Source of the DNA: JANXSS01 sp025356535
Lineage (GTDB): Bacteria; Pseudomonadota; Gammaproteobacteria; Burkholderiales; Burkholderiaceae_D
Length of the DNA: 62,239 nucleotides
Reading direction: 5' to 3'
Assembly (NCBI GenBank): GCA_043762325.1
Contig: JAYUMU010000112.1
Coordinates: 1 to 62,239 of the forward strand
The translations under genes and the position numbers were made by a program. A model generated the notes under the pieces. The model searched no databases, was not told where the DNA came from, and saw only the letters and a list, made by a program, of their open reading frames with translations. Shown one piece after another: positions 45,335 to 56,097 of this stretch. Positions within the stretch are counted from its first letter, which is position 1. Each line of letters starts with the position of its first letter.

Positions 45335-46612
45335 ATGCCTGATCAAATTTCGGAATCTTCGGTAGGCGAATCGCGGGTACGCGAGTTTTTCCTGGCGCGT
45401 CAGCCGATCCTCGACCGCGACCAGGGCCTGGTCGCCTACGAGCTGCTGTTTCGCCGCGCAGCAATCGGCCCGGCCGATGTGGTCGATGACCTCGAGGCGA
45501 CCGCAGCCGTCATCGAGCATACCGCAGCGCTCGGCCTGGAGAACGTCATCGGCGACGTGCTCGGTTTCGTCAATGTCGATGAAGCAGTGCTGATGTCGGA
45601 CATCGTGCGCTTCCTGCCGGCCGGCAAAGTCGTGCTGGAGATCCTGGAAACCGTCCAGGTAAGCGCAGCGCTGGTCGAACGGATGCGTGACCTTGTCGCT
45701 GCCGGCTACACCTTTGCCCTCGACGATGTCATCACCCATTCTGAGCATCTGGCCAGCCTGATGCCATTCGTAAAGATCATCAAGATCGACGTGACCGGCA
45801 TGTCGGCGCAGGTGCTCAACGACCTCAGTACGGCGTTTCGCGCCAGCGGCAAGATGCTGCTGGCGGAAAAAGTCGAGACCATCGAAGAATTCAGCGCCTG
45901 CATGGCGCTCGGCTTCAGCTATTTTCAGGGCTACTATTTTGCCCGGCCGCTGATCTTGAGCGGCAAGAAGCTGGCAGCGTCCCAGTTGACGGTGGTGCAG
46001 TTGCTGAGCCTGATCACGGCCGACGCCGATTCGACGCGCATCGAGGCCACCATCAAGCAGGATGCATCGATCGGCCTGATGCTGCTGCGTCTAGTCAATA
46101 CGCCCGGCGTCGGCGTGGCCAACCGGATCGATTCGCTGCCGCAGGCGCTGCTGGTGCTGGGACGCCGGCAACTGCAGCGCTGGCTGCAGATCCTGCTGTA
46201 TGCGCAGCCCGGCAAGGACCGCGCCGGCACTTCGCCGCTGCTGGCGCTGGCGACCACGCGCGGCAAGCTGCTCGAGCTGATGGCCGAAAAGCTCGTGCCC
46301 GGCCAGCGCGTGGTTGCCGATACCGCCTTTACCGTCGGCATCATGTCGCTGATGGATGCCCTGTTCGGCCAGACCATGGAATCGATGCTTAACCAGATCG
46401 TCGTCTCGGAAGAGGTCAGCGAGGCGCTCTTGCATCGGGCCGGCCTGTTGGGCGACATGCTCAACCTGGCCAGTTACATCGAGCGCATCGACGACTCGCG
46501 CGAACTGATGGCGCCGGTGCTGGAGCACCTGCAGCTGTCGCCGGAGGAACTGCTGGCGCTGCAGTTGCGTGCCTTCGAGTGGAGCAACCAGCTGAGCGAC
46601 TCGACGCGGTAG
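45335..46612 (+). CDS. Degenerate EAL domain plus HDOD domain protein
   Basis: A 425-residue protein of the YuxH type. Residues about 15-215 form an EAL fold, but the EAL signature is replaced by ELL (VAYELLFRR) and most metal ligands are missing, so c-di-GMP hydrolysis is unlikely. Residues about 210-400 form an HDOD domain (SIGLMLLRLVNTPGVG, LPQALLVLGRRQLQRWLQILL landmarks), a signalling module without nuclease activity. Such proteins act as scaffolds in motility or stress signalling. The start ATG at 45335 has a poor ribosome site. Confidence 0.82.
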   Translation: MPDQISESSVGESRVREFFLARQPILDRDQGLVAYELLFRRAAIGPADVVDDLEATAAVIEHTAALGLENVIGDVLGFVNVDEAVLMSDIVRFLPAGKVVLEILETVQVSAALVERMRDLVAAGYTFALDDVITHSEHLASLMPFVKIIKIDVTGMSAQVLNDLSTAFRASGKMLLAEKVETIEEFSACMALGFSYFQGYYFARPLILSGKKLAASQLTVVQLLSLITADADSTRIEATIKQDASIGLMLLRLVNTPGVGVANRIDSLPQALLVLGRRQLQRWLQILLYAQPGKDRAGTSPLLALATTRGKLLELMAEKLVPGQRVVADTAFTVGIMSLMDALFGQTMESMLNQIVVSEEVSEALLHRAGLLGDMLNLASYIERIDDSRELMAPVLEHLQLSPEELLALQLRAFEWSNQLSDSTR

Positions 46613-46630
46613 CCGCGCCCCGGCAACGCC

Positions 46631-47425
46631 TCACCAGTCGATCGGCCGGCCGTCCCATGCATAGAAGTTGCCCGAGTCCGCCGGCACCCGGGCGGCGATC
46701 ACCTGCAACAGCGCGGCTGCCGCAAAGGCCGGCGAAAACAGCTTTTCGGTGCTGACATTTGCCTGGAACGGCTTCGACAGGCCGGTGTCGGTGGTGCCGG
46801 GATGCAGCGCCAGCACGATGGCCTGCCGGTTCAGTCGCGACAGTTCGATTGCCAGCGTCTTGAGCAACTGGTTCTGCGCCGCCTTTGCCGCCCGGTAGCT
46901 GTACCAGCCGCCGATGCGGTTGTCGCCGATCGACCCGACCCGCGCCGACAGCGACGCAAAAACAGCAGGTGCCGAATGGCGCAGCAGCGGCAGCAGCGCC
47001 TTGGCCAGCAGGATCGGCGCGAAGGCGTTGATGGCAAACGATGCCTGCAGGCCGGCGGCGCTGACTTGCGCCAGCGATTTTTCCGGCCGCAGCGCCGGCG
47101 CGGTCGTGTCGTCCTGCAGCACGCCTGCGGTATTGATCACCAGGTGCAGCGCCGGCACCGCGCGGGAAATTTCCGCAGCCAGGCCGGCCAGGTCCGCTTC
47201 CTCGCGGATGTCGCAATCGAGCGCGACGATGCGTCCGCCGGAGGGCTCGGCCAGCGCGGCCAGCGCGGCACTTCGGGTCGCAGCCCGCGCGACGACGAAC
47301 AGGCGGGCCACCTGGGGATGGGCGGCAAGCTGCTGGCTGAGCGCCAGGCCGATGCCGCCGGTGGCGCCGACCACGAGCGCATGCAGCGGCGTCTGGCAAT
47401 CATGTAGCAGGCTTGTGTTCTGCAT
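46631..47425 (-). CDS. Short-chain dehydrogenase/reductase
   Basis: SDR of 264 residues. The cofactor motif ALVVGATGGIGLALS, the NTAGVLQD (NAG-like) strand and the catalytic GWYSYRAAKAAQNQL (Tyr and Lys) are present. The subgroup resembles CsgA/YwfH-like cell-to-cell SDRs found next to many genes; the substrate is unknown. The ATG at 47425 is chosen for the short N-terminus before the Rossmann fold. It is divergent from greB, with 57 bases between starts. Confidence 0.8.
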   Translation of the reverse strand: MQNTSLLHDCQTPLHALVVGATGGIGLALSQQLAAHPQVARLFVVARAATRSAALAALAEPSGGRIVALDCDIREEADLAGLAAEISRAVPALHLVINTAGVLQDDTTAPALRPEKSLAQVSAAGLQASFAINAFAPILLAKALLPLLRHSAPAVFASLSARVGSIGDNRIGGWYSYRAAKAAQNQLLKTLAIELSRLNRQAIVLALHPGTTDTGLSKPFQANVSTEKLFSPAFAAAALLQVIAARVPADSGNFYAWDGRPIDW

Positions 47426-47470
47426 GAAAAATCCTGGAGAGTCGACCGCAAGCATGGTACCTGCTACCGG

Positions 47471-47476
47471 TACAAT
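47471..47476 (+). promoter_or_regulatory. TACAAT -10 box directly upstream of greB
   Basis: A near-consensus -10 ending 6 bases before the greB ATG, so the mRNA would start at the ATG. There is no Shine-Dalgarno in the short remaining space. Confidence 0.4.
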
Positions 47477-47482
47477 GCGCCC

Positions 47483-48046
47483 ATGAACAAGGCATTTGTA
47501 AAAGAAGGCGGCGAGGACGACGAGGACGACGACCTGCCGTTGCCGGAGATTCCGGCCGGCGCGAAGAACTACATCACGCCGCAAGGGTACCAGCGTCTCA
47601 AGGACGAGCTGCTGCAGCTCATCGATGTTGACCGGCCGGAAGTGGTGCGCATCGTCCACTGGGCCGCGTCCAACGGCGACCGCTCCGAGAACGGCGACTA
47701 TATCTACGGCAAGCGGCGCCTGCGCGAGATCGACCGGCGCATCCGTTTTCTGACCAAGCGCATGGATCTGGCGGCAGTGGTCGACCCGAGCGTGCATCAC
47801 GGCAGCGAGCAGATTTTTTTCGGCGCCACCGTGCGCTACGCCAACCAGGCCGGTGTTGCGCATACCGTCACCATCCTCGGCATCGACGAACTCGATCCCC
47901 TGCATGGCAAGATCAGCTGGATCAGCCCGGTCGCACGGGCGCTCACGCGCGCCCAGGTCGGCGACGTCGTCACGCTCAACACGCCGGCCGGCGTCGAGGC
48001 GCTGGAGATCGTGGCGGTCGACTATCCCGCGCCCGCCGACGATTGA
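47483..48046 (+). CDS. greB: Transcription elongation factor GreB
   Basis: A 187-residue factor that inserts a coiled coil into the RNA polymerase secondary channel and stimulates cleavage of backtracked RNA. The coiled coil carries the acidic tip (SENGDYIYGKRRLREIDRRIRFL region), and NYITPQGYQRLKDEL precedes it. GreB rather than GreA is indicated by YIYGKRRLREIDRRIRFLTKR. It is longer than E. coli GreB because of an acidic N-terminal extension (residues 8-18 almost all Asp/Glu). A GC-rich TTCG hairpin follows at about 48053-48076. Confidence 0.93.
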   Translation: MNKAFVKEGGEDDEDDDLPLPEIPAGAKNYITPQGYQRLKDELLQLIDVDRPEVVRIVHWAASNGDRSENGDYIYGKRRLREIDRRIRFLTKRMDLAAVVDPSVHHGSEQIFFGATVRYANQAGVAHTVTILGIDELDPLHGKISWISPVARALTRAQVGDVVTLNTPAGVEALEIVAVDYPAPADD

Positions 48047-48129
48047 CCGGGTACCCGCCGCTTCGCGGCGGCGGGCGCCTGCACTGCCGCGCGACCGAAT
48101 TTTCATTTCACGAACCCTGAACTGCATCC

Positions 48130-49506
48130 ATGCCGATTGCCTATTCCACCCTGAATCATCCGCTGCGCGTGCCGCTGGCGGCCGAAGCCCATTCGCGCCC
48201 GTTCCTGCAGCTCGAGGCGCCCGAGACCGTGACCCATCTCGCCGTCTATGCACGCGCTGCGGCCGGCGATGGCGCGCCGGTGGCCGACGACACGCAGGGC
48301 TGGCAACAGCGCACGCTGTCTGCGTTGTGCGGCTTCTTCGGTGTGGCCGGCCCTGCAGCCGATGCAAAATATTTTTATCACGACTTCGGCCGTTTTCGCC
48401 TGAAGTGGGAATGCCACACCGAGTTTGCGACCTACACCTTCGCCCAGCGCCATGACGCCAATGCGGCGCCTGCCGAAGCCTTCCAGCGCCTGCCGCTTCT
48501 GCACATACCGCAGCAATGGCTGCTCAGCCTCGAAGGCACCGTCATCGTCGCCGCCCATGTCGTGCTGGAGAAAGCCAGCCAGGCAAGCGACACCGCCAGC
48601 AGCGAGATGCGCACCGTCTTCGAAGGACTGTCGCTGGCGGCCAGCGTGGTGCTGCAGGGCGCCGAAGTCTGGAGCGACTTCCTGATCCAGTCGGATGGAT
48701 TCAGCCGCTTCCTGGTGCGCGACTTCAACCTGCGTCAGCAGCAGATCGGACGCCTGGTGCAACGGGTGCTGGAAATCGAAACCTACCGGATGATGGCGCT
48801 GCTCGGGCTGCCGCATGCGCAGGCCGCCGCACCGCGCATGAATGCGATCGAGGCCGAACTCGCGCTGCTGACCGCCACCATGGTCGACAGCGACGATGCC
48901 TTAGCCGGCGCGCAGATGAATGCCGACGGCGTGCCGGAGCAGGAAGCCGACGACGAACAGGCGCTGCTGCGCAGCATCACCGGGCTGGCGGCGCGCATCG
49001 AAAAACTCTCGGTCGACAACAGTTACCGGTTTTCGGCGTCGCAGGCGTATTTCCGGCTGGTCAAGGCGCGCATCGAGGAGTTGCGCGAAAGCCGCATCGA
49101 TGGCGTGCCGACCCTGGGCGAATTCATGGAGCGCCGCCTGGCCCCGGCGATGAGCACCTGCGAGGCGACCGCGCGCCGGCATGAAGCGCTGGCAGAACGC
49201 ATCGCCCATTCCAACGACCTGTTGCGCACCCGGGTAGGCATCGTCCAGGAGCGCCAGAACCGGCGCATCCTGCAATCGATGAATTCCCGCGCAGCCCAGC
49301 AGCTGCGGCTGCAGCAGGCGGTCGAAGGGCTGTCGGTCGTGGCCATTTCCTATTACATGGTGGGGCTGGGCAGCTACGTCAGCAAGGCCGCCAAGTCGGC
49401 CGGCGTGCCGCTCAACACCGACATTGCCACCGGTGCGATGGTGCCGATCATCGTCCTGGTGGTCTGGATGGGCTTGCGGCGGCTGCACCGGCAGATGAAG
49501 CACTGA
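48130..49506 (+). CDS. DUF3422 membrane-anchored protein
   Basis: A 458-residue protein of the DUF3422 family. It starts STLNHPLRVPLAAEAHSRPF, has the mid-region VWSDFLIQSDGFSRFLV and ends with two C-terminal membrane helices (about 405-425 and 434-450), so the bulk faces the cytoplasm. The family is widespread in Proteobacteria and has no known function. It follows greB by 83 bases and may be co-transcribed. Confidence 0.8.
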   Translation: MPIAYSTLNHPLRVPLAAEAHSRPFLQLEAPETVTHLAVYARAAAGDGAPVADDTQGWQQRTLSALCGFFGVAGPAADAKYFYHDFGRFRLKWECHTEFATYTFAQRHDANAAPAEAFQRLPLLHIPQQWLLSLEGTVIVAAHVVLEKASQASDTASSEMRTVFEGLSLAASVVLQGAEVWSDFLIQSDGFSRFLVRDFNLRQQQIGRLVQRVLEIETYRMMALLGLPHAQAAAPRMNAIEAELALLTATMVDSDDALAGAQMNADGVPEQEADDEQALLRSITGLAARIEKLSVDNSYRFSASQAYFRLVKARIEELRESRIDGVPTLGEFMERRLAPAMSTCEATARRHEALAERIAHSNDLLRTRVGIVQERQNRRILQSMNSRAAQQLRLQQAVEGLSVVAISYYMVGLGSYVSKAAKSAGVPLNTDIATGAMVPIIVLVVWMGLRRLHRQMKH

Positions 49507-49538
49507 AACGCACGCCGCCTTTTGCGCAGTGTCGCCAG

Positions 49539-50483
49539 CTACAGGGTCGGCCTGCTGTAGGCTGCCAGCACGCTGTGTCCCTTCAGAATCGATGGTTCGA
49601 TGGGGATATCGATTCGCTCGAACCCTGCCTCTGCTGCCAGGAAAGCCGTGTCGGTCGCCTGCATGCTTTGCATGATGGAATTTCGCTCTTCCGCGCTCTT
49701 GTCGCGGCCGGTCTCGTAGACCTCACTTTTTGCCTGGGTAATGCCGACGCCGACCCGTCCGAGCGCCAGGCTCAGCGCGTCGTAACTCTGGGCGATGAAA
49801 GGCTGCGGATTGCGAAGGGTGCGTTCCACCCATGCCGTTTTTTCTTCCGCACTATTGAAGCGCAACGTCGGCCAGATTGATTGGGCAATCCGCAGCAGCG
49901 GCGCCGATGCCGTTGCCGTTGCGCCCGTTGCGCCGTCAAGGCCGTCGTCTGCGCGGTTTGCCAGCAAGCACGCTGCATCCCCGGCAAAGGCCGCGTACCG
50001 GGTTTGCAGTGCCTGCGCTTCGTCTTTGCAATTGCGAAAGGTCTGCATTGCACGGTCGTGTCTGTTTTTTCCGTCGAGATCGTGGGTAACGGCCAGCGAT
50101 GCCTGTTCAAAAGCGTGCAGTATCGGGCGAGCGCCCCAGTCGTCGTGAATGGTTTTGGTAAGGTACGCCTGCATTTCCACATCATGCAGATTGCGCACGT
50201 CGAGTCGGGTATGCGCATGCTCCAACGGCGCAGCGTCCTGATGGTGCGCAGGCCAGGTGAAGGTGGTAAACGATTCGCCGGGCGCCGTGTATTCGATGAC
50301 GCGGTTATCGTGATGCATGATTCTCGGTAATCCCGCGAGTTGTTGCGGCAACTGGCGTGCGCCAGGCGAGGCGCTGCCCGGGCGCACCTGGGTTCGATCC
50401 GTTATCTCGACTTGCGCTGCAGCGTTGCACTCCCGTACGGTTGGGGAGGCGTTGCGATCGTGGCGGAACATGCTGACATTCAT
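49539..50483 (-). CDS. Orphan protein of unknown function
   Basis: A 314-residue protein I do not recognise. Residues 1-55 are Ser/Pro/Gln/Arg-rich and probably disordered. Residues about 60-125 hold an His-rich region (HAHTRLDVRNLHDVEM), 130-180 are helical and charged, and 185-195 are Ala/Thr-rich. There are no membrane helices, signal peptide, catalytic motif or repeats. The polar, disordered N-terminus is reminiscent of type III secreted effectors, but no hrp box or secretion gene is nearby. The start has GAAGGA eight bases upstream. It sits downstream of spoT on the same strand. Confidence 0.6.
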   Translation of the reverse strand: MNVSMFRHDRNASPTVRECNAAAQVEITDRTQVRPGSASPGARQLPQQLAGLPRIMHHDNRVIEYTAPGESFTTFTWPAHHQDAAPLEHAHTRLDVRNLHDVEMQAYLTKTIHDDWGARPILHAFEQASLAVTHDLDGKNRHDRAMQTFRNCKDEAQALQTRYAAFAGDAACLLANRADDGLDGATGATATASAPLLRIAQSIWPTLRFNSAEEKTAWVERTLRNPQPFIAQSYDALSLALGRVGVGITQAKSEVYETGRDKSAEERNSIMQSMQATDTAFLAAEAGFERIDIPIEPSILKGHSVLAAYSRPTL

Positions 50484-50607
50484 GGCTGTCCTTCGGTCAG
50501 GTTGGATACCGTGTCAGCGTCGCATGCTTGCAAAGAAGGGGTGTTGAAGTGACGCAGGTACTTCGGCAATTGTCCCGGCCTGCAACCTGCGGCATGTGCC
50601 GCAATCC

Positions 50608-52878
<2,271 letters not shown>

Positions 52879-53050
52879 CTTGTGAAACGTCGCTTTTCTC
52901 GGGTCCGTTGCGTCACCGTTGGAGCAGATACTGGCAAAACAGTTGCATACAGGACAGTCAAATGCATGAAAAACCTGCTGTCCCGCTGGCGCCGCAAGGC
53001 TGTGCGGCGACTCTGGTTCGCACCTGTGCGCGCGGCGCCATGCTGCAGTC

Positions 53051-53254
53051 TTAGATCGGCACTTTTTTCAGCATTTCGATGCCGACCTTGCCGGCGGCGA
53101 TTTCGCGCAGGGCGATGACGGTCGGCTTGTCCTTTGCGTCGACTTTCGGCGTGTGGCCCTGCAGCAGCTGGCGGGCGCGGTAGGTGGCGGCCAGCGAGAG
53201 CTGAAAACGGTTTGGAATATGCTTGAGACAATCTTCAATCGTGATGCGTGCCAT
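53051..53254 (-). CDS. rpoZ: RNA polymerase omega subunit
   Basis: A 67-residue subunit that clamps beta' and binds ppGpp at the omega-beta' interface. ARITIEDCLKHIPNRFQLSLAATYRARQL (landmarks ARITIEDCL and NRFQL) is diagnostic. It is shorter than the 91-residue E. coli protein, as usual in betaproteobacteria. The ATG at 53254 is at the family start with CAGGAG upstream. It lies between gmk and spoT, the conserved order. Confidence 0.95.
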   Translation of the reverse strand: MARITIEDCLKHIPNRFQLSLAATYRARQLLQGHTPKVDAKDKPTVIALREIAAGKVGIEMLKKVPI

Positions 53255-53342
53255 GTCGGCTCCTGAAATGTTGTGGGTACTGCTCGAATCGGAAAACCCG
53301 ATCAATCCGGCGCCTGTGCAATGCAGGCAATGCGGCGATCGG

Positions 53343-53987
53343 TCAGGCCAGTGGCGCGTGGATGCCGAACTGGGCGAAGAGGGAAGCGTTGCGGGCCGCC
53401 TGCTGCGGAAAGCGACAGCGGGTCGCTTTTACGATTGCACAAAGTTCGGCCAAAGCGCTCGCAAACTCTTGATTAATAATAACATATTCGAACTCGGGGG
53501 CATGTGCGATTTCACCGCCGGCGGCCAGAATGCGACGGGTGATCACATGCGCATCGTCCTGGCCGCGCTTCTTCAGGCGGTCTTCCAGCGCATCGATGGA
53601 CGGCGGCAGGATGAAGATGCCGACCGCTTGCGGAAATTGCTTCTTGACCTGCTGCGCGCCCTGCCAGTCGATTTCCAGCAGGATGTCGGCGCCGGCGGCG
53701 ATCTGCTCGGCGATCTTCAGGCGCGAGGTGCCGTAGAAATTGCCGTGCACTTCGGCCGATTCCAAAAATTCACTGGCGCCGCGGCGCTTCAGGAAATCCT
53801 TTGCATCGGTGAAGTAGTATTCGCGCCCCTCGGCTTCCTTCGGTCGCGGCGCACGCGTGGTGTAGGAAATCGACAGGCGGATCGACGGCTCTTTTTCAAG
53901 CAGCGCGTTGACCAGGGTGGACTTGCCGGCGCCGGAAGGCGCCACCACCATGAACAGGCTGCCGGAAACTTTTTCGATATCAGCCAT
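53343..53987 (-). CDS. gmk: Guanylate kinase
   Basis: A 214-residue enzyme that phosphorylates GMP to GDP. The P-loop is APSGAGKST (residues 16-24), and the GMP-binding ISYTTRAPRPKEAEGREYYF block and LEIDWQGAQQV are present. It is placed upstream of rpoZ and spoT, linking GTP supply to (p)ppGpp synthesis. The ATG at 53987 is 52 bases after the yicC stop. Confidence 0.95.
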   Translation of the reverse strand: MADIEKVSGSLFMVVAPSGAGKSTLVNALLEKEPSIRLSISYTTRAPRPKEAEGREYYFTDAKDFLKRRGASEFLESAEVHGNFYGTSRLKIAEQIAAGADILLEIDWQGAQQVKKQFPQAVGIFILPPSIDALEDRLKKRGQDDAHVITRRILAAGGEIAHAPEFEYVIINQEFASALAELCAIVKATRCRFPQQAARNASLFAQFGIHAPLA

Positions 53988-54039
53988 GATTGCCTCGGTT
54001 AGGTGAGTACGGACGGTTGCAAAGGGCGATGCGGCGCGC

Positions 54040-54957
54040 TCATTCCAGGTTCTGCACCTGTTCGCGCATCTGTTCGATGAGCAGCTTCATTGCCATGGCG
54101 GCGTCGGACAGTTCCTTGGCCGAGGCCTTGGAGCCGACCGTGTTGGCTTCGCGATTGAGTTCCTGCATCATGAAATCGAGCCGCTTGCCGACCTGGCCGC
54201 CTTTTTTCAGCACGTGCCGGGTTTCGGCAAGATGGGCGCCCAGGCGCGTCAGCTCTTCCGAGACGTCGATGCGGATGCCGTAGAGCGTGACTTCCTGGCG
54301 CACGCGGTCGAGCACTTCGTCGCGGGAGACCGCTGCCGGCAAGGCGCCGCCGGCCGCGGCCATGCTCGGACCGAGTGCCGTCTGCATGCGTTCCAGCGCG
54401 TTCTGCTGGAAGTGCGCCACCACCTGCGGCACCAGCGGCGTGATCTGCACGACCAGCGCCTGCAGGTCGTCGACGCGCGACTCGAGCATCGCCTGCAATG
54501 CCGCACCTTCGCGCGCGCGGCTGTCGATGAAGGCAGCCATCGCATCCTGCATCGCAGCGGCGACTTCAGCCGGCAGGTTGTCCTGGCCGAGCTGCGCTTC
54601 CTCGATCACGCCGGGCCAGCGCAGCAGTTCATTGACCGACAGCGGCGTCGCATCGGCGAACTGGCGCAGCACCTGCTGCTGCAGTTGCGCCACCGTTGCC
54701 AGCACGCCTGCATTGACTGCCTGCGCCGCGCCGGCGGCCGCCTTGCGACCGAAGCTCACGCGGCATTCGACCTTGCCGCGCGTGACCCGCGCCATGATCG
54801 ATTCACGCAGGCCCGGTTCGAGCGCCCGCAGGTCGTCGTTCATCCGGAACTGCAGGTCGAGAAAACGGGAATTGACGCTTTTCAATTCGATCGTGAGGGT
54901 GCCGCCGGCGGTTTCGCGGGTCACGACGGCATAGCCTGTCATGCTTGAAATTGTCAA
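54040..54957 (-). CDS. yicC: YicC-family endoribonuclease
   Basis: A 305-residue protein of the YicC/YloC family, for which endoribonuclease activity (YicT-type/ YicC) and sRNA turnover have been reported. It has the N-terminal SSMTGYA motif, SVNSRFLDLQFRM, and the C-terminal KRLDFMMQELNREANTVGSKA block (quoted as landmarks). An ATG start at 54942 would cut the conserved first strand. The TTG at 54957 gives MTISSMTGY, which fits the family, and has AGGGA upstream. It is divergent from the kinase gene. Confidence 0.85.
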   Translation of the reverse strand: MTISSMTGYAVVTRETAGGTLTIELKSVNSRFLDLQFRMNDDLRALEPGLRESIMARVTRGKVECRVSFGRKAAAGAAQAVNAGVLATVAQLQQQVLRQFADATPLSVNELLRWPGVIEEAQLGQDNLPAEVAAAMQDAMAAFIDSRAREGAALQAMLESRVDDLQALVVQITPLVPQVVAHFQQNALERMQTALGPSMAAAGGALPAAVSRDEVLDRVRQEVTLYGIRIDVSEELTRLGAHLAETRHVLKKGGQVGKRLDFMMQELNREANTVGSKASAKELSDAAMAMKLLIEQMREQVQNLE

Positions 54958-54978
54958 AATCGCATCCCTGTTTTTTGC

Positions 54979-55007
54979 TTTACAAACACTTTATTTGTCC
55001 ACACAAT
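54979..55007 (+). promoter_or_regulatory. Candidate promoter of the kinase operon
   Basis: TTTACA (54979-54984) and CACAAT (55002-55007) with a 17-base spacer. The spacer region also contains an ACAAA...TTTGT inverted repeat (54982-54997) that could be an operator. Confidence 0.4.
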
Positions 55008-55030
55008 CAGACAAACCACCTTGGAAAATC

Positions 55031-56035
55031 ATGACCGCGCAAAACAACGCAGCATTGCCCGACGGACTTGAAATTTCCGGACACCGCATTGTAAAGAAGA
55101 TTGCTTCGGGTGGGTTCAGTATCGTCTACCTCGCCTATGACGCCGACGGCAATGCCGTGGCCATCAAGGAGTACCTGCCGAGCGCCCTGGCGCTGCGTGC
55201 GCCGGGCGAGCTGATGCCCGTAATTTCGCCTGAAAACCTGCCGGTATTTCGCATCGGCCTGAAGTGTTTTTTTGAAGAAGGCAGGGCGCTTGCGCGCATC
55301 GCGCATCCGAATGTGGTGAGCGTGCAGAATTTCTTTCGTGCGAACGAGACGGTCTACATGGTCATGGCCTACGAGTCGGGTCGCTCGCTGCAGGAGCACA
55401 TCCTGCGCCGGCGCGACAAGGGCGACAAGCCGCTGGTGTCGGAGAACTTCATCCGCAAGATGTTCGGCCAGGTCATGAACGGCCTGCGCGAAGTCCATGC
55501 CAACAAGCTGCTGCACCTGGACCTGAAACCGGCCAACATCTATCTGCGGGTCGACGGCACGCCGATCCTGCTCGACTTCGGCGCGGCGCGCCAGACGCTG
55601 AAAGCCGACCAGCCGAAGCTCTATCCGATGTATACGCCCGGTTTCGCCGCGCCCGAACTGTATGTGAAGAACGCCGTGCTCGGACCGTGGACGGACATCT
55701 ACAGCATCGGCGCCTCGATGTTCGCCTGCATGGTCGGCTCGCCGCCGCAGCCGGCAAACCAGCGCGGCGTCGAAGACAAGATGGAAGGGCATTTCGCCAA
55801 GCTCGAAGCGATCTACACGCCGCAACTGATCCAGGTGATCCGCTGGAGCCTGATGCTCGATCCGCTCGAGCGGCCGCAAAGCGTCTTCGCATTGCAAAAG
55901 GCGCTGCGCGAGCAGATGCCGGTCAGGACCCCCAGCCCGATGCTGGGCCCGCTATCGCGCCGGCTGCGCAGCCTCTTCGCCGGCTTCGGCAAGCCGACCC
56001 GCCACAACGGCGAGCCGACCATACAGGACAGCTGA
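55031..56035 (+). CDS. Eukaryotic-type serine/threonine protein kinase
   Basis: A 334-residue Hanks-type kinase. The glycine-rich loop is IASGGFSIVY (about 22-31), the ATP lysine is in VAIKEYLP (about 49), the catalytic loop is HLDLKPANIYL and the DFG motif is LDFGAAR. All essential residues are present, so it should be active. There is no membrane helix or extracellular sensor, so it is cytoplasmic. The C-terminal 50 residues are basic. The next gene is a PP2C phosphatase, so the two probably form a reversible switch. ATG at 55031. Confidence 0.88.
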   Translation: MTAQNNAALPDGLEISGHRIVKKIASGGFSIVYLAYDADGNAVAIKEYLPSALALRAPGELMPVISPENLPVFRIGLKCFFEEGRALARIAHPNVVSVQNFFRANETVYMVMAYESGRSLQEHILRRRDKGDKPLVSENFIRKMFGQVMNGLREVHANKLLHLDLKPANIYLRVDGTPILLDFGAARQTLKADQPKLYPMYTPGFAAPELYVKNAVLGPWTDIYSIGASMFACMVGSPPQPANQRGVEDKMEGHFAKLEAIYTPQLIQVIRWSLMLDPLERPQSVFALQKALREQMPVRTPSPMLGPLSRRLRSLFAGFGKPTRHNGEPTIQDS

Positions 56036-56097
56036 GCGTCTTTTTGCCGCGCCATGTCGCGGCCCATACTTTCGCCGGTTGCCGGCAACAGGTTGCC

